A DNA stretch of 21,658 nt from Flavobacteriaceae bacterium (GCA_013001365.1 JABDMQ010000234.1:1-21658), one strand, 5' to 3'; counted from the stretch's first letter, positions 1 to 8,389 are shown. Numbers and translations are program-made. The notes: a model not told the origin generated them from the letters alone.

Positions 1-2
1 GG

Positions 3-647
3 AAACCTGCTGGTCCAAAGCCCTTTCTGATTCTAATGCCATTAATTGGTATGGGATTATTTGTTGTTCTTTATATTTTGGCAGCATTGAAGTATCCTGG
101 TGGTTCTTGGCACAAGTTAGACCAAGACGGATTTAGCTTCAGTCATAACTATTTGTGTGATTTACTGGATTATTTTGCGGTAAATGGAGATTTAAATGAT
201 GGTCGATTTTATGCACGAGCTGCACTTGGTGTACTATGCGCGAGTATAATCTTGATATGGTTCTATCTTCCTAAATTATTTTCCACTAAAAACATCAACC
301 TACGAATTATCCGGTATTCGGGAATCCTCTCGTTATTGATAACTGTTTTCCTTGCATCTGGCACCCATGACCTCATAATTCGAATTGCCGGAATATTTGG
401 ATCAATTGCAGTTATTCTTTGTTTGGTTGAGTTATGGAGAGCTCATTATACAAGACTTTTTTTTCTTGGTACATATTGCTTGATAATTTTTTTATTGAAT
501 TATTTCGTTTACGAAACAGGGCAATTCATAAGGATACTTCCGGTTCTTCAAAAAATTACCTTTATAAGTTTTATCCTATGGTTTGTATTATTGAATTTTC
601 AAATAATTAAGAATTTTAAGTCCATAAAATCCTATGGAAGTAATTAA
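3..647 (+). CDS. Polytopic membrane protein of unknown function, 5'-truncated by the window edge
   Basis: The reading frame is open from the first complete codon of the window, so the gene very probably begins upstream. The ATG at 36 is internal to what looks like a continuous first membrane segment (KPFLILMPLIGMGLFVVLYIL). About six hydrophobic segments are visible: the start, then around YARAALGVLCASIILIWFYL, GILSLLITVFLASG, IRIAGIFGSIAVILCLV, LFFLGTYCLIIFLLNYF and ITFISFILWFVLLNF. The soluble loop after the first segment carries YPGGSW and an NYLCDLLD stretch that faintly resembles DUF998-type membrane proteins; I would not name it on that. The gene converges on the flavodoxin operon with only 10 bases between the two stop codons. 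No catalytic motif is visible. Confidence 0.75.
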   Translation, partial: KPAGPKPFLILMPLIGMGLFVVLYILAALKYPGGSWHKLDQDGFSFSHNYLCDLLDYFAVNGDLNDGRFYARAALGVLCASIILIWFYLPKLFSTKNINLRIIRYSGILSLLITVFLASGTHDLIIRIAGIFGSIAVILCLVELWRAHYTRLFFLGTYCLIIFLLNYFVYETGQFIRILPVLQKITFISFILWFVLLNFQIIKNFKSIKSYGSN

Positions 648-657
648 ATATGGCCTT

Positions 658-1158
658 CTATTGCATTTTTTTGACCATGGCTATAATAGGTTCAATACTG
701 GATTTGTCCATATAATCGAAGCCCTCACGTTCTTCTTTACTGGCAACTGGATCAGGGTTTTTCATTGCAGCAATTAACAACATTATCCTATCAAACCAAG
801 TTAACTCCTTTGGTATTTGCCTTCCTCGTAGCGCTACATGTATCATATTTGACAGCATGTTTTCAGGTAGTTTGCTATTAGCAATCCAAGCATCAAGTTT
901 ATCACCTGCAGGTGCACCAGATACCGTAAATAATATGATAGGAATGTCTTCTATGATTGGCCAGTTGGTTCTTATCCACTTTCTATTCAGTAGTTTGTAG
1001 TAAATTATTGGCGCTCCAAGCACCAAGAAATCATACTCGGAAGGGTCGGCCTTTTTGTTCTTTATGTTAAAAACAGGCAAACCTGTTGATTCTGCTATCC
1101 AGTTGGCATATTCGGCTGTACTTCCATACTTGCTTGCAAAAAAAATCGCTCCTTTCAT
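658..1158 (-). CDS. Flavodoxin-domain protein, HemG-like (Flavodoxin_5 type)
   Basis: A 166-residue protein with the flavodoxin fold. The N-terminus KGAIFFASKYGSTAEYANWIAE is a beta strand followed by the FMN-phosphate loop (ASKYGST, residues 8-14). A second strand ends in FLVLGAPIIYYKLL, and a later FTVSGAPAG loop sits where flavodoxins contact the isoalloxazine ring. Length and layout match the menaquinone-dependent protoporphyrinogen oxidase HemG family and its flavodoxin-like relatives, which take electrons from quinones. No other heme gene is nearby, so protoporphyrinogen oxidation is not supported by context. The start ATG overlaps the stop of the upstream CCP-motif gene by 4 bases, so it is the last gene of a four-gene operon. 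Flavin binding is fairly secure; the substrate is not. Confidence 0.8.
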   Translation of the reverse strand: MKGAIFFASKYGSTAEYANWIAESTGLPVFNIKNKKADPSEYDFLVLGAPIIYYKLLNRKWIRTNWPIIEDIPIILFTVSGAPAGDKLDAWIANSKLPENMLSNMIHVALRGRQIPKELTWFDRIMLLIAAMKNPDPVASKEEREGFDYMDKSSIEPIIAMVKKMQ

Positions 1159-1670
1159 ATGCTTTTGATTTTTTCAATTTCAGCAAACAAAACCATATAA
1201 TTATGCCCTGCTACCTCTGCACATTTTGGACAATAACCATAATGCACGTAGTACTTTGATGCTTTAAGTCGCTTCTCATTTAAAATATCATTCATTTGTT
1301 TAATGAACTTCGGAATATCATTGTATGCGCCATCAAACACTTTACTCATAAAGTTGCCTGTTAAGGTTATGTTCTTTGCGTCGGGCACTTCTCCTGTAAC
1401 AGACATGAAGATTTCTGATTTAAAAGGATGAGGGTCAGCAAAAAGAACCAATATGTTTTCCCGATTGGAGTCTAATTTATTGGCATCTTCAGCAATTTTG
1501 GTCAGACTCGAAATTTGCTTGCCTATCATTGAGGGATAAGGAATATGGAAGAATGTGGGCACAGAACCTTTAATGAATTGCTTATTACGCCATTCAAAGG
1601 ATTTTTCATCCCATTTTTCAGGGTGAAAAACTGGACAACACTCCGTTGTTTCTTGCTTAAGGGTTTCCAT
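1155..1670 (-). CDS. Conserved CCP-motif protein of unknown function
   Basis: This 171-residue protein belongs to a family I recognise from Bacteroidota and some Firmicutes. It has an N-terminal CCPVFHPEKWDEK motif (residues 11-23), a WRNKQFIK stretch, a central FFHIPYPSMIG and a C-terminal YCPKCAEVAGHNYMVLFA. The paired cysteines at both ends (CC near residue 11, CPKC near residue 148) suggest metal binding or thiol chemistry, but that is inference. Relatives are often labelled hydrolase without demonstrated activity that I can name. It lies 25 bases downstream of the PNPOx-like gene and overlaps the flavodoxin gene by 4 bases, so it is translated within a flavin-linked operon. No signal peptide is visible, so it is probably cytoplasmic. 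Confidence 0.65.
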   Translation of the reverse strand: METLKQETTECCPVFHPEKWDEKSFEWRNKQFIKGSVPTFFHIPYPSMIGKQISSLTKIAEDANKLDSNRENILVLFADPHPFKSEIFMSVTGEVPDAKNITLTGNFMSKVFDGAYNDIPKFIKQMNDILNEKRLKASKYYVHYGYCPKCAEVAGHNYMVLFAEIEKIKSI

Positions 1671-1695
1671 TGTAGTGCAAATTCAAGGATACAAA

Positions 1696-2157
1696 TCAGG
1701 TGCGTCTCTTTTTCCCTGTAATTCCTTCAATTCTTATTGTAAATACAATAGGAATGTCCTCATTAAAAATCTTACTGGAAAACTCACTTATAAAGTTCAG
1801 GTCTCTTCGTTCTTTTTTTATAATGAGGTCTTTCACTCCTAGAGAGAAATCATGTAATTGTGCTTTGGCATCGCCATTTTCAAGCTCCTCATATACGCCT
1901 TCTACAAGGACGGATTGCCAGTTGTTTACGTTTTCGATTTCTGCTACTTCCAGAGCTACGGCATTGTTCTTTCTTAAGGCCATGATTTTGTGTCCATCGC
2001 CAGAATAGCAGATAATTGAGTTTCTGTCCTTATCATAGAAATAAGTAATAGGCACAACAAAGGGTCGATCTAGATAGATATATCCTAGATGACCAATGTA
2101 ATTATTGCTTAAAATTCGCTTGCATTCATTTTCTTTCAGATTGATTCTCATGGTCAT
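1696..2157 (-). CDS. Pyridoxamine 5'-phosphate oxidase family FMN-binding protein
   Basis: A 153-residue protein with the split-barrel flavin-binding fold of the PNPOx-like/NimA group. Visible hallmarks are ILSNNYIGHLGYIYLDRPFVVPITYFYD near the N-terminus, then IICYSGDGHKIMALRKNNAVALEVAEIENVNNWQSVLVEGVYEEL, the strand-turn-strand region that binds FMN phosphate in this family. Members bind FMN, sometimes F420 or heme, and many act as small reductases; true vitamin B6 oxidation is unlikely at this length. The gene begins with an ATG overlapping the stop of the membrane flavodoxin-fold gene by 4 bases (2154-2157), indicating translational coupling. The neighbourhood of two flavodoxin folds and one FMN split barrel argues for flavin redox work. 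Confidence 0.8.
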   Translation of the reverse strand: MTMRINLKENECKRILSNNYIGHLGYIYLDRPFVVPITYFYDKDRNSIICYSGDGHKIMALRKNNAVALEVAEIENVNNWQSVLVEGVYEELENGDAKAQLHDFSLGVKDLIIKKERRDLNFISEFSSKIFNEDIPIVFTIRIEGITGKKRRT

Positions 2158-2681
2158 TGGTTTAAGTTGCTGCTCTTTGATAATAAAGGGCTTAGTCTTT
2201 CTATCGCCCTTTCTGTAAACGGTATGACATTATCTTTGATGGATTCGCCAGTAATGGCATCGACGTTTTTCATTTTGGAAGAGCCTTCACCTGAAGTGGT
2301 CATGACTACGATCTTATCCTTATGATCAATAGTTCGGTCAACGAATTCCTTAATGCTCATTGGCGGTCTCCAATTTTCCCAAGTATGAATCAATATGATT
2401 GCTGAATGATCTTTTGGGTCGATTTCTGTTAAGTTAGAAATGTCAATGATTCTAATGAAAATCGAATCATTCTCATATTCATTGACGATGTTATTCGTTA
2501 CGGCATTCTTGAATTCACTTCCTTGGGTAGCAATGACCAGACTCCGTTCGAGCTCTGGAGAATTTATCGTAGAACTAACCACCTTATCCATGGAATACTT
2601 GAATTTATACCAGGTGCCGAACATGATCAAAAGCCCTAGGATAAATAAGACCAACAATGCTATTTTCTTAAGCCTATTCAT
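2154..2681 (-). CDS. Membrane-anchored flavodoxin-fold protein of unknown function
   Basis: A 175-residue protein with one N-terminal membrane segment (LKKIALLVLFILGLLIMFGTW, residues 4-24), followed by an apparently extracytoplasmic or anchored alpha/beta domain. The pattern LVIATQGSEFKNAVTNNIVNEY, IRIIDISNL, AIILIHTWENWRPPMSIKEFVDR, KIVVMTTSGEG resembles a flavodoxin. The TQGSE loop stands where the FMN phosphate loop would be and TTSGEG where a flavin-ring loop would be. It lacks a canonical T/S-x-T-G-N-T signature, so flavin binding is a guess from fold and neighbours. It is the first gene of the 2681-658 operon. No strong promoter is visible in the 76 bases ahead of it; TACATTCT is the nearest match to a -7 element. 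Confidence 0.6.
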   Translation of the reverse strand: MNRLKKIALLVLFILGLLIMFGTWYKFKYSMDKVVSSTINSPELERSLVIATQGSEFKNAVTNNIVNEYENDSIFIRIIDISNLTEIDPKDHSAIILIHTWENWRPPMSIKEFVDRTIDHKDKIVVMTTSGEGSSKMKNVDAITGESIKDNVIPFTERAIERLSPLLSKSSNLNQ

Positions 2682-2757
2682 GGATTGACAGATTTTAGAG
2701 AATGTATTGAATTCTTGACTTTAAAAAAATGACAAGCGTCAGTTAAGGAATTAAAAT

Positions 2758-3978
2758 TCAACTTCTTGCCTTCAATTCCATTAAGGTAATTTCTGGTCTC
2801 ATACCAAGTCGCCCGGGAAATCCCATCCAGCCTAAACCTCTATTTACATATAAATATTGGTCGTTGTGTTGGTATAGTCCGGCCCAATGCCGGTATTTAT
2901 ATTTTATGGGGCTCCACTTTAAATTCTTGTACTGAAATGCGGCTTGCATACCATGTGTATGACCTGAAAAAGTAAGAGCAATATCAGTGCTATTAATAAC
3001 CTCGTCATTCCAGTGGGTAGGGTCATGAGAAAGCAGGATTTTGAATGATTCAATGCTAGAGCTCTTAAGGGTTTTATTCAAGTCTCCATATTGCTTGAAA
3101 GGCGGATTACCCCAGTTTTCTACTCCTAGGATTTCAATTTTTTCTCCATTGATCTCTATAGTATCAGAAAGGTTAAGTAACAATTTAAAATCGATATCTT
3201 TAAAAAACTGCTTTATTTCATTGAAATTGGCTTCTTTTTCATCTACTGAAGGCCATTCGCTATAATCACCGTAATCATGATTGCCTAGCACGGCATATTT
3301 TCCTATTGTGGCATTTAATTCTTTAAAGACCTTTTCCCAACCTCTCAATTCCCAAGAATAATTGTTCACCAAGTCGCCTGTAAAGAAAATGAGATCTGGA
3401 TGCTGATGGTTTATCAATCTTACGGCTCGCTCTAGGATATTGTATCTGTAATTAAAGCTTCCCAAATGGATATCAGAAATCTGGACGATTCTCAACCCAT
3501 CTAAGGCCTTTGGCAAGGATTCAAAGCTCACCTTAAGATGATGTACCTTGAAATTATATATGGACTTCATGACAGCATAAGCTATAATGAAAAATGGTAG
3601 GAATCCGGAGAAGAGTCCAACAACTGGAATAATGATCATGGACTCGGTTTCCGAGAAGATATGATTGGTAAAATATAAAATGCTGATAACGATGACAAAA
3701 ATCAATTTGGGGACAAATGAGGAGACTGTCAATCCGTAAAATGAGGATATGATCAACTGTTTCCTAAGCGGATTAATATCGTCTAGCCTAACCTTAAGAA
3801 CAATGATTGATGTGATGAGACCAATGGTGAATATCCAGAACAAAGTGTTGATAGCTAATTTCAGGATATTTGAAGTCAGTAGACGTGTAATGGATTGCAA
3901 CCAATAAAATGCAACTATGTCCACGATCAAGATTGCCAAACAAAGCAATAAGATCGTAAATAGTGAAACGCTTCGCAT
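2758..3978 (-). CDS. Membrane-anchored metallophosphoesterase (calcineurin-like)
   Basis: A 406-residue protein with an N-terminal half of about four hydrophobic segments (residues 5-30, 42-62, 75-104 and 114-139) and a C-terminal calcineurin-like phosphoesterase domain. The metal-binding motifs appear in order: VQISDIHLG (D169, H171), FTGDLV (D202), LGNHD (N233, H234), LLSHDP and FSGHTHG. This layout is that of the YkuE/YaeI-type membrane-linked phosphoesterases, some of which act on lipid phosphates; the substrate here is unknown. It starts 9 bases after the stop of the CDP-alcohol phosphatidyltransferase gene, so the two probably form one unit, and a role in phospholipid turnover would fit that pairing. 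It is full length with all metal ligands intact. Confidence 0.9.
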   Translation of the reverse strand: MRSVSLFTILLLCLAILIVDIVAFYWLQSITRLLTSNILKLAINTLFWIFTIGLITSIIVLKVRLDDINPLRKQLIISSFYGLTVSSFVPKLIFVIVISILYFTNHIFSETESMIIIPVVGLFSGFLPFFIIAYAVMKSIYNFKVHHLKVSFESLPKALDGLRIVQISDIHLGSFNYRYNILERAVRLINHQHPDLIFFTGDLVNNYSWELRGWEKVFKELNATIGKYAVLGNHDYGDYSEWPSVDEKEANFNEIKQFFKDIDFKLLLNLSDTIEINGEKIEILGVENWGNPPFKQYGDLNKTLKSSSIESFKILLSHDPTHWNDEVINSTDIALTFSGHTHGMQAAFQYKNLKWSPIKYKYRHWAGLYQHNDQYLYVNRGLGWMGFPGRLGMRPEITLMELKARS

Positions 3979-3987
3979 GATCTATTG

Positions 3988-4587
3988 CTATTTGTTTTTG
4001 TCTTGTTTTTTAAGTCGTCGTTTATCCCTCAGGGCCCAATAAATGCCTTTAACATCCGAAACCCAAACATCAAACATGTAGATCAATGTAATTTCTTCAA
4101 TGGTTTCCAAGATCCCTATAACGATCATGATATAGAATAAGGTGTAGTCTGGACTGAAGAACAAAGAATACAAAATGAATACACTTTGCATGAGGGCAGA
4201 AAGTTTCGCCATATAGGTGTGGAATGCAGTTGCTTTGCCATACTTTTTGTAAGCAATGATCATTTGTATAATGTATGGAATAAAGGCAATAAGTATTAAA
4301 ACCAGATTCGCCATTATGAATTCATTCTCAAAAACGAAAAGTCCAAGTAATCCTATGATCAGGGTTATTTGATCTCCAAAAGAATCGAGTTGAGAACCTC
4401 TTGTACTGCTGATCTTTAGTTTCCTGGCCAGAAACCCATCAATGGCATCTGTTGAATAACTCGCAAGCAAGAACCAAGAAAACAATTGACGTTGATCCAA
4501 CCAAAGAAGCACTAAAAGAAAAGGTGCCGCAAAAATTCGATAGAAAGAGAACCAATCAGCAATGTTATAGTTCTTGAATGTAAGCAT
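3988..4587 (-). CDS. CDP-alcohol phosphatidyltransferase family protein (PgsA-like)
   Basis: A 199-residue integral membrane enzyme with a complete family signature D-x2-D-G-x2-A-R-x8-G-x3-D-x3-D: D47, D50, G51, A54, R55, G64, D68 and D72. These residues bind the two metal ions and CDP in enzymes that move a phosphatidyl group from CDP-diacylglycerol (or a similar donor) to an alcohol. Size and the early NIADWFSFYRIFAAP segment resemble phosphatidylglycerophosphate synthase-like proteins, but the acceptor alcohol cannot be read from sequence. It is followed 9 bases later by the metallophosphoesterase, a plausible partner if the first product is a phosphorylated lipid. There is a 96-base gap to the upstream DUF2892 gene with a possible -7 element (TACATTTA) shortly ahead of the start, so it may have its own promoter. 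Confidence 0.88.
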   Translation of the reverse strand: MLTFKNYNIADWFSFYRIFAAPFLLVLLWLDQRQLFSWFLLASYSTDAIDGFLARKLKISSTRGSQLDSFGDQITLIIGLLGLFVFENEFIMANLVLILIAFIPYIIQMIIAYKKYGKATAFHTYMAKLSALMQSVFILYSLFFSPDYTLFYIMIVIGILETIEEITLIYMFDVWVSDVKGIYWALRDKRRLKKQDKNK

Positions 4588-4683
4588 CCAGATACCTGTT
4601 TTGGTAAATGTATGGGATGAATGTTAGAACTTAAATGATGAAAATCATTTTTGCACTTTTAGATACCAACAAAAAAGCGCTGT

Positions 4684-4875
4684 TCATTGATCATTTATTT
4701 TAAATACTTTTTCTAAAATGGTATCCATTAAACACCATTTGGTTATGGAGGATTGCAGTAAATTTGCACCTACAAAAGCAGTGAACCAAAGCCAGTTAAT
4801 GTTTACATAAATGGCCAGTAAAAGACTTATGAGAATAAAGGTTCCTGCAACTGCTCTTACAATTCTATTTTTCAT
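4684..4875 (-). CDS. DUF2892 (YgaP-like) inner membrane protein
   Basis: A 63-residue protein with two hydrophobic segments (VRAVAGTFILISLLLAIYV and WLWFTAFVGANLLQSSIT) and the DUF2892 pattern of an N-terminal R-x2-R/AG followed by NLLQSS-x2-KWC and a short charged tail. In E. coli YgaP this membrane domain is fused to a rhodanese; free-standing copies recur beside sulfur-transfer genes. Here it is the last gene of the RND efflux operon, 14 bases after the PII-like gene, and therefore probably under the same GTAAC-N4-GTTAC promoter as the pump. The single Cys of the KWC motif is the likely reactive residue. Function is inferred from family context only. Confidence 0.8.
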   Translation of the reverse strand: MKNRIVRAVAGTFILISLLLAIYVNINWLWFTAFVGANLLQSSITKWCLMDTILEKVFKINDQ

Positions 4876-4889
4876 TATTCTTTTTTAGG

Positions 4890-5195
4890 TTAAATAAATT
4901 TTTCAATGGGTACAACAACAGCTTTAATTGGATTATTGGTGTCTAAATTCTCATTGAATTCCTTAATAAGTTTAAATAATTTGTCCACTTTCCTCTCTTC
5001 TGAAAACGAGAAAAACATCTCTGAATCTGCTCCACTCCGTTCACTTGCAAACCAATTAGATCCCAGATTACCAGATTTTGATGTCTTAAACCCTTCTATA
5101 TCCGATTCACTAAAATTTTCTATTTCGGCATTCTTAAAAAGTTTGATAACTTCCTTTTTGTATTCATCAACTGCTGTTACGATGACTAATTTCAT
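4890..5195 (-). CDS. Small PII-like protein of an RND efflux operon
   Basis: A 101-residue soluble protein with a beta-alpha-beta-beta-alpha-beta pattern typical of PII-like ferredoxin-fold proteins: MKLVIVTAV, KKEVIKLFKNAEIENF, DSEMFFSFSE, KVDKLFKLIKEFN, IKAVVVPIEKF. Proteins of this kind (for example DUF3240) occur next to RND pump genes and are thought to sense or tune the pump, but no ligand motif is visible here. The classical T-loop and B-loop motifs of GlnB/GlnK are absent, so it is not a nitrogen regulator. Its ATG overlaps the stop of the pump gene by 4 bases, so it is made in step with the pump. The call rests on secondary-structure pattern and position. Confidence 0.6.
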   Translation of the reverse strand: MKLVIVTAVDEYKKEVIKLFKNAEIENFSESDIEGFKTSKSGNLGSNWFASERSGADSEMFFSFSEERKVDKLFKLIKEFNENLDTNNPIKAVVVPIEKFI

Positions 5196-8100
5196 GATTT
5201 GTGGTTTTTACGTTCTATCATATAATACACCAATGGCACCACCAATAAGGTTAAAAATGTCGATACTATGGTTCCTCCCATTAACGAGATTGCCAATCCT
5301 TGAAAAATCGGGTCAAACAGAATCACAAAGGCTCCAATGACCACTGTTCCTGCCGTAAGTAGGATAGGAGTGGTTCTTACAGCTCCAGCTTCAATGACCG
5401 CTTGTTTTAGTGAAATGCCATCCTTCAAGCGCAGATTTACGAAGTCAATGAGTAATACCGAATTTCGTACCATGATACCGGCAAGAGCAATCATTCCAAT
5501 AAAGGAAGTTGCTGTAAAAAATGCTCCCATGATCCAATGACCCAATACAATACCAACTAAAGACAATGGTATGGCAACCATCATGACAATTGGTGCCTTG
5601 AAATTCTGGAACCAACCTACGATGAGTATGTAAATAATTATGATCACGCCTAAAAAGGCAATTCCCAGATCCCTGAAAACTTCCAAGGTAATCTGCCATT
5701 CGCCATCCCATTTTACGGTGAAATCATCTTCAAATTCGGGCTGATTTATATATAGTTCGTTCATGTTATAACCTTCTGGAAGGTCAATGGCCTTTAACTT
5801 GTCCTCCATGCCTAAAATTGCGTAAACTGGGCTTTCCAGTTTGCCTGCCATATCTGCCATGACATAAACCACACGTTTTTGGTTTTTGCGATAAATGCTT
5901 TTAGCTCTTGTACTTTGCTGAATATCCACTAAATCTGCAATTGGAACTAGATTACCTTGTTGCGATTTCACTTTGAGTTGCGCAATATCCGTGATACTCG
6001 ATTTTTCCTTTTCATCTAAAGCCAGCACCAATCCAACCTGATTTGCTGCATCTTCATCATACAAATTCGTAATGGCTCTGTTAGATAATGACATGTTCAT
6101 GGTATAGGCAATTTGTTGCGGCGCTACACCATAGAGCATGGCTTTTTCTTTGTCAACAACAAACTCGTACTCCACTTGGTCATCTTCGACCATCCAATCA
6201 ATATCTACAACATCTGGAGTATTCTTTAAGATGTTCTGTACTTCGTTGGCGACTTCAATTTGTTTATCGTAATCAGGACCATAGATTTCAGCCACAATAG
6301 TCGATAAAACGGGAGGCCCTGGCGGCACTTCCACGAGTTTTACATTGGCATTATAAACCGACCCGATTTTCTGGATATCTGCACGCATCAATTTTGCGAT
6401 ATCGTGGCTTTGAAGACTTCTATCTTGTTTATCAGTCAGGTTTACCTGAATGTCAGCCATATTGCTCCCGCCGCGTAAATCGTAATGACGTACTAACCCG
6501 TTGAAGGTTATTGGCGCAGAGGTGCCAACATAACTTTGGTAATTCATCACCTCTGGACTAGAAGACAAGTATTGTGCAATCTCCTTGGATACAACACTGG
6601 TTTTTTCAAGGGTTGTACCTTCGGGCATGTCGATAACTACCTGAAATTCATTTTTGTTATCAAAAGGCAACATTTTGACCGCTACAGATTTGGTAAAGAA
6701 CAAACCGACTGAACCCATTAGAAGTAAGAATGTGATTCCGAGAAATAACCAACGTTTGGTCTTGTTTTCGATTAGAGGCGTTTCCAGTTTTGAATAGATT
6801 CTGAAAATAAAGGAATCCTCCATCGACTTTTCCTCTTTCTCTTTTGTCTGTTTTTTATCCTTTTCACGCAGGAATATATAGCCCAAATATGGGGTAATGG
6901 TCAATGCTACAAAAAGTGACAACAACATCGCGATGGAAGCTCCAATAGGCATCGGACTCATATAAGGTCCCATCAATCCAGACACAAAAGCCATTGGTAA
7001 AACAGAAGCAATAACGGTGAAGGTCGCCAATATGGTTGGATTCCCCACTTCGTTTATTGCATAAAGTGCTGCTTGTTTAAAAGGTAGGCGTTTCATTTTG
7101 AAATGCCTATGCATATTCTCTGCTATGATGATTGAGTCGTCTACGACAATTCCTGTAACAAAAACCAATGCGAATAAAGTAATGCGGTTTAAAGTGTAAT
7201 CCAGCATATAGTAACTCAACAGGGTCAAGGCAAATGTTATTGGTACAGATAAGAAAACCACCAAGCCTCCTCGCCAGCCCATGGCCAACATTACTACAAG
7301 GGTTACAGCAATTATAGCCCCAATTAAATGCATGAGAAGCTCAGATACTTTTTGTGAAGCTGTTTCACCATAGTTTCTGGTTACTTCCACATGAACATCA
7401 TCAGGAATCAAGGTTTTTCGAAGATGTTCGACCTTATCGATAATCACATCGGAAATCTTCATGGCATCAGCTCCTTTACGTTTTGCTACAGAAATGGTTA
7501 CTGCAGGATATTCCGATTTATAGTTTGAAGCTTTTTCACTAGCTTGTCCGAACCCTAATGAGACATAATTATTTGGAATTTCAGGACCATCAATAATAGT
7601 GGCAATTTGTTTTAGGTAAATAGGTTGATTCTGTTGCACGCCTACCACCAGATTTTCAACATCTGAAGCTGTTTCCAAGAACTTTCCGGTAGATACCAAG
7701 AATTCATTATCCCCTTTATTGAATTTTCCCGAACTCAATTGTTGGTTATTTGCCTTTATCATTTCGGAAACAGAAAGAAAATCCAATCCGCTGGAAGCTA
7801 ATTTGTCTTTGTCCAAGACTACACGTAATTGTCGATCTCTACCACCAATCTTATGCGTTATAGCGACATCATTTACCTTCTTGATTTCAGTCTCCAATTC
7901 TTGTGCTATCTGACTTAATTGGTAGTCGTCATAATTTTCACTCCATAAGGTGAGTCCAAACATCGGAACATCATCAATAGCTCGTGATTTTACCAAAGGC
8001 ATCGTAACGCCAGATGGCATTTGGTCCATATGTTTGTTTATCTCGTTGTAAAGTTTTACCAAGGACCTTTCGATATCTTCTCCAACATAAAACTGTACGA

Positions 8101-8389
8101 TGACCATTCCTTGTTCTTTCATGGAAGTGGAGTATACATACTCGATGCCCTTGATATTGGAAATCAGTTTTTCTAGTGGCTTTATAACGCGTGATTCCAC
8201 TTCGGTGGGACTCGCTCCAGGATAACCGACGAAAATATCTGCCATTGGTACATCGATCTGTGGTTCTTCCTCACGTGGTATCAAGAACGAACTGTACACA
8301 CCAACAACCATGAATACGATCATTAGTAGCACTGTAAGCTTCGATCCTATAAAGCTTTTGGCGATTTTTCCTGCTAAACCTTCTTTCAT
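5192..8389 (-). CDS. RND-family efflux pump, inner membrane subunit (AcrB/HAE1 type)
   Basis: A full-length 1065-residue resistance-nodulation-division transporter. It has an N-terminal membrane helix (KLTVLLMIVFMVVGVYSSF), a first large periplasmic domain, a block of helices from about residue 350, a cytoplasmic KDKKQTKEKEEKS linker, a second helix and periplasmic domain, and a final helix block ending near IERKNHKS. The proton-relay pair D417-D418 in VTGIVVDDSIIIAEN matches the double Asp of hydrophobe/amphiphile pumps such as AcrB; heavy-metal pumps of the CzcA group have DG at this place. It is therefore most likely an organic-compound exporter. It follows the adaptor by 10 bases and overlaps the PII-like gene. 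The operon promoter at 10818-10861 carries the sulfur-regulon operator, so the pump appears to be induced with persulfide-handling genes; its substrate is unknown. Confidence 0.95.
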   Translation of the reverse strand: MKEGLAGKIAKSFIGSKLTVLLMIVFMVVGVYSSFLIPREEEPQIDVPMADIFVGYPGASPTEVESRVIKPLEKLISNIKGIEYVYSTSMKEQGMVIVQFYVGEDIERSLVKLYNEINKHMDQMPSGVTMPLVKSRAIDDVPMFGLTLWSENYDDYQLSQIAQELETEIKKVNDVAITHKIGGRDRQLRVVLDKDKLASSGLDFLSVSEMIKANNQQLSSGKFNKGDNEFLVSTGKFLETASDVENLVVGVQQNQPIYLKQIATIIDGPEIPNNYVSLGFGQASEKASNYKSEYPAVTISVAKRKGADAMKISDVIIDKVEHLRKTLIPDDVHVEVTRNYGETASQKVSELLMHLIGAIIAVTLVVMLAMGWRGGLVVFLSVPITFALTLLSYYMLDYTLNRITLFALVFVTGIVVDDSIIIAENMHRHFKMKRLPFKQAALYAINEVGNPTILATFTVIASVLPMAFVSGLMGPYMSPMPIGASIAMLLSLFVALTITPYLGYIFLREKDKKQTKEKEEKSMEDSFIFRIYSKLETPLIENKTKRWLFLGITFLLLMGSVGLFFTKSVAVKMLPFDNKNEFQVVIDMPEGTTLEKTSVVSKEIAQYLSSSPEVMNYQSYVGTSAPITFNGLVRHYDLRGGSNMADIQVNLTDKQDRSLQSHDIAKLMRADIQKIGSVYNANVKLVEVPPGPPVLSTIVAEIYGPDYDKQIEVANEVQNILKNTPDVVDIDWMVEDDQVEYEFVVDKEKAMLYGVAPQQIAYTMNMSLSNRAITNLYDEDAANQVGLVLALDEKEKSSITDIAQLKVKSQQGNLVPIADLVDIQQSTRAKSIYRKNQKRVVYVMADMAGKLESPVYAILGMEDKLKAIDLPEGYNMNELYINQPEFEDDFTVKWDGEWQITLEVFRDLGIAFLGVIIIIYILIVGWFQNFKAPIVMMVAIPLSLVGIVLGHWIMGAFFTATSFIGMIALAGIMVRNSVLLIDFVNLRLKDGISLKQAVIEAGAVRTTPILLTAGTVVIGAFVILFDPIFQGLAISLMGGTIVSTFLTLLVVPLVYYMIERKNHKS

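Noticed and set aside
658..1158. Heme biosynthesis role (hemG)
   Set aside because: Family resemblance exists, but no heme genes are nearby and flavodoxin_5 members have varied roles, so no symbol was given.
1700..2008. Plus-strand open frame of 102 codons opposite the PNPOx-like gene
   Set aside because: It lies wholly opposite a recognisable gene, with low-complexity Ser/Arg/Phe-rich composition and no domain pattern; a shadow frame.
1696..2157. NimA-type nitroimidazole resistance gene
   Set aside because: It shares only the broad FMN split-barrel family; nothing in the sequence singles out nitroimidazole reductase activity.
4906..5340. Plus-strand open frame of 144 codons across the PII-like gene and pump end
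   Set aside because: Antisense to two well-supported genes joined by a 4-base overlap; no family resemblance.
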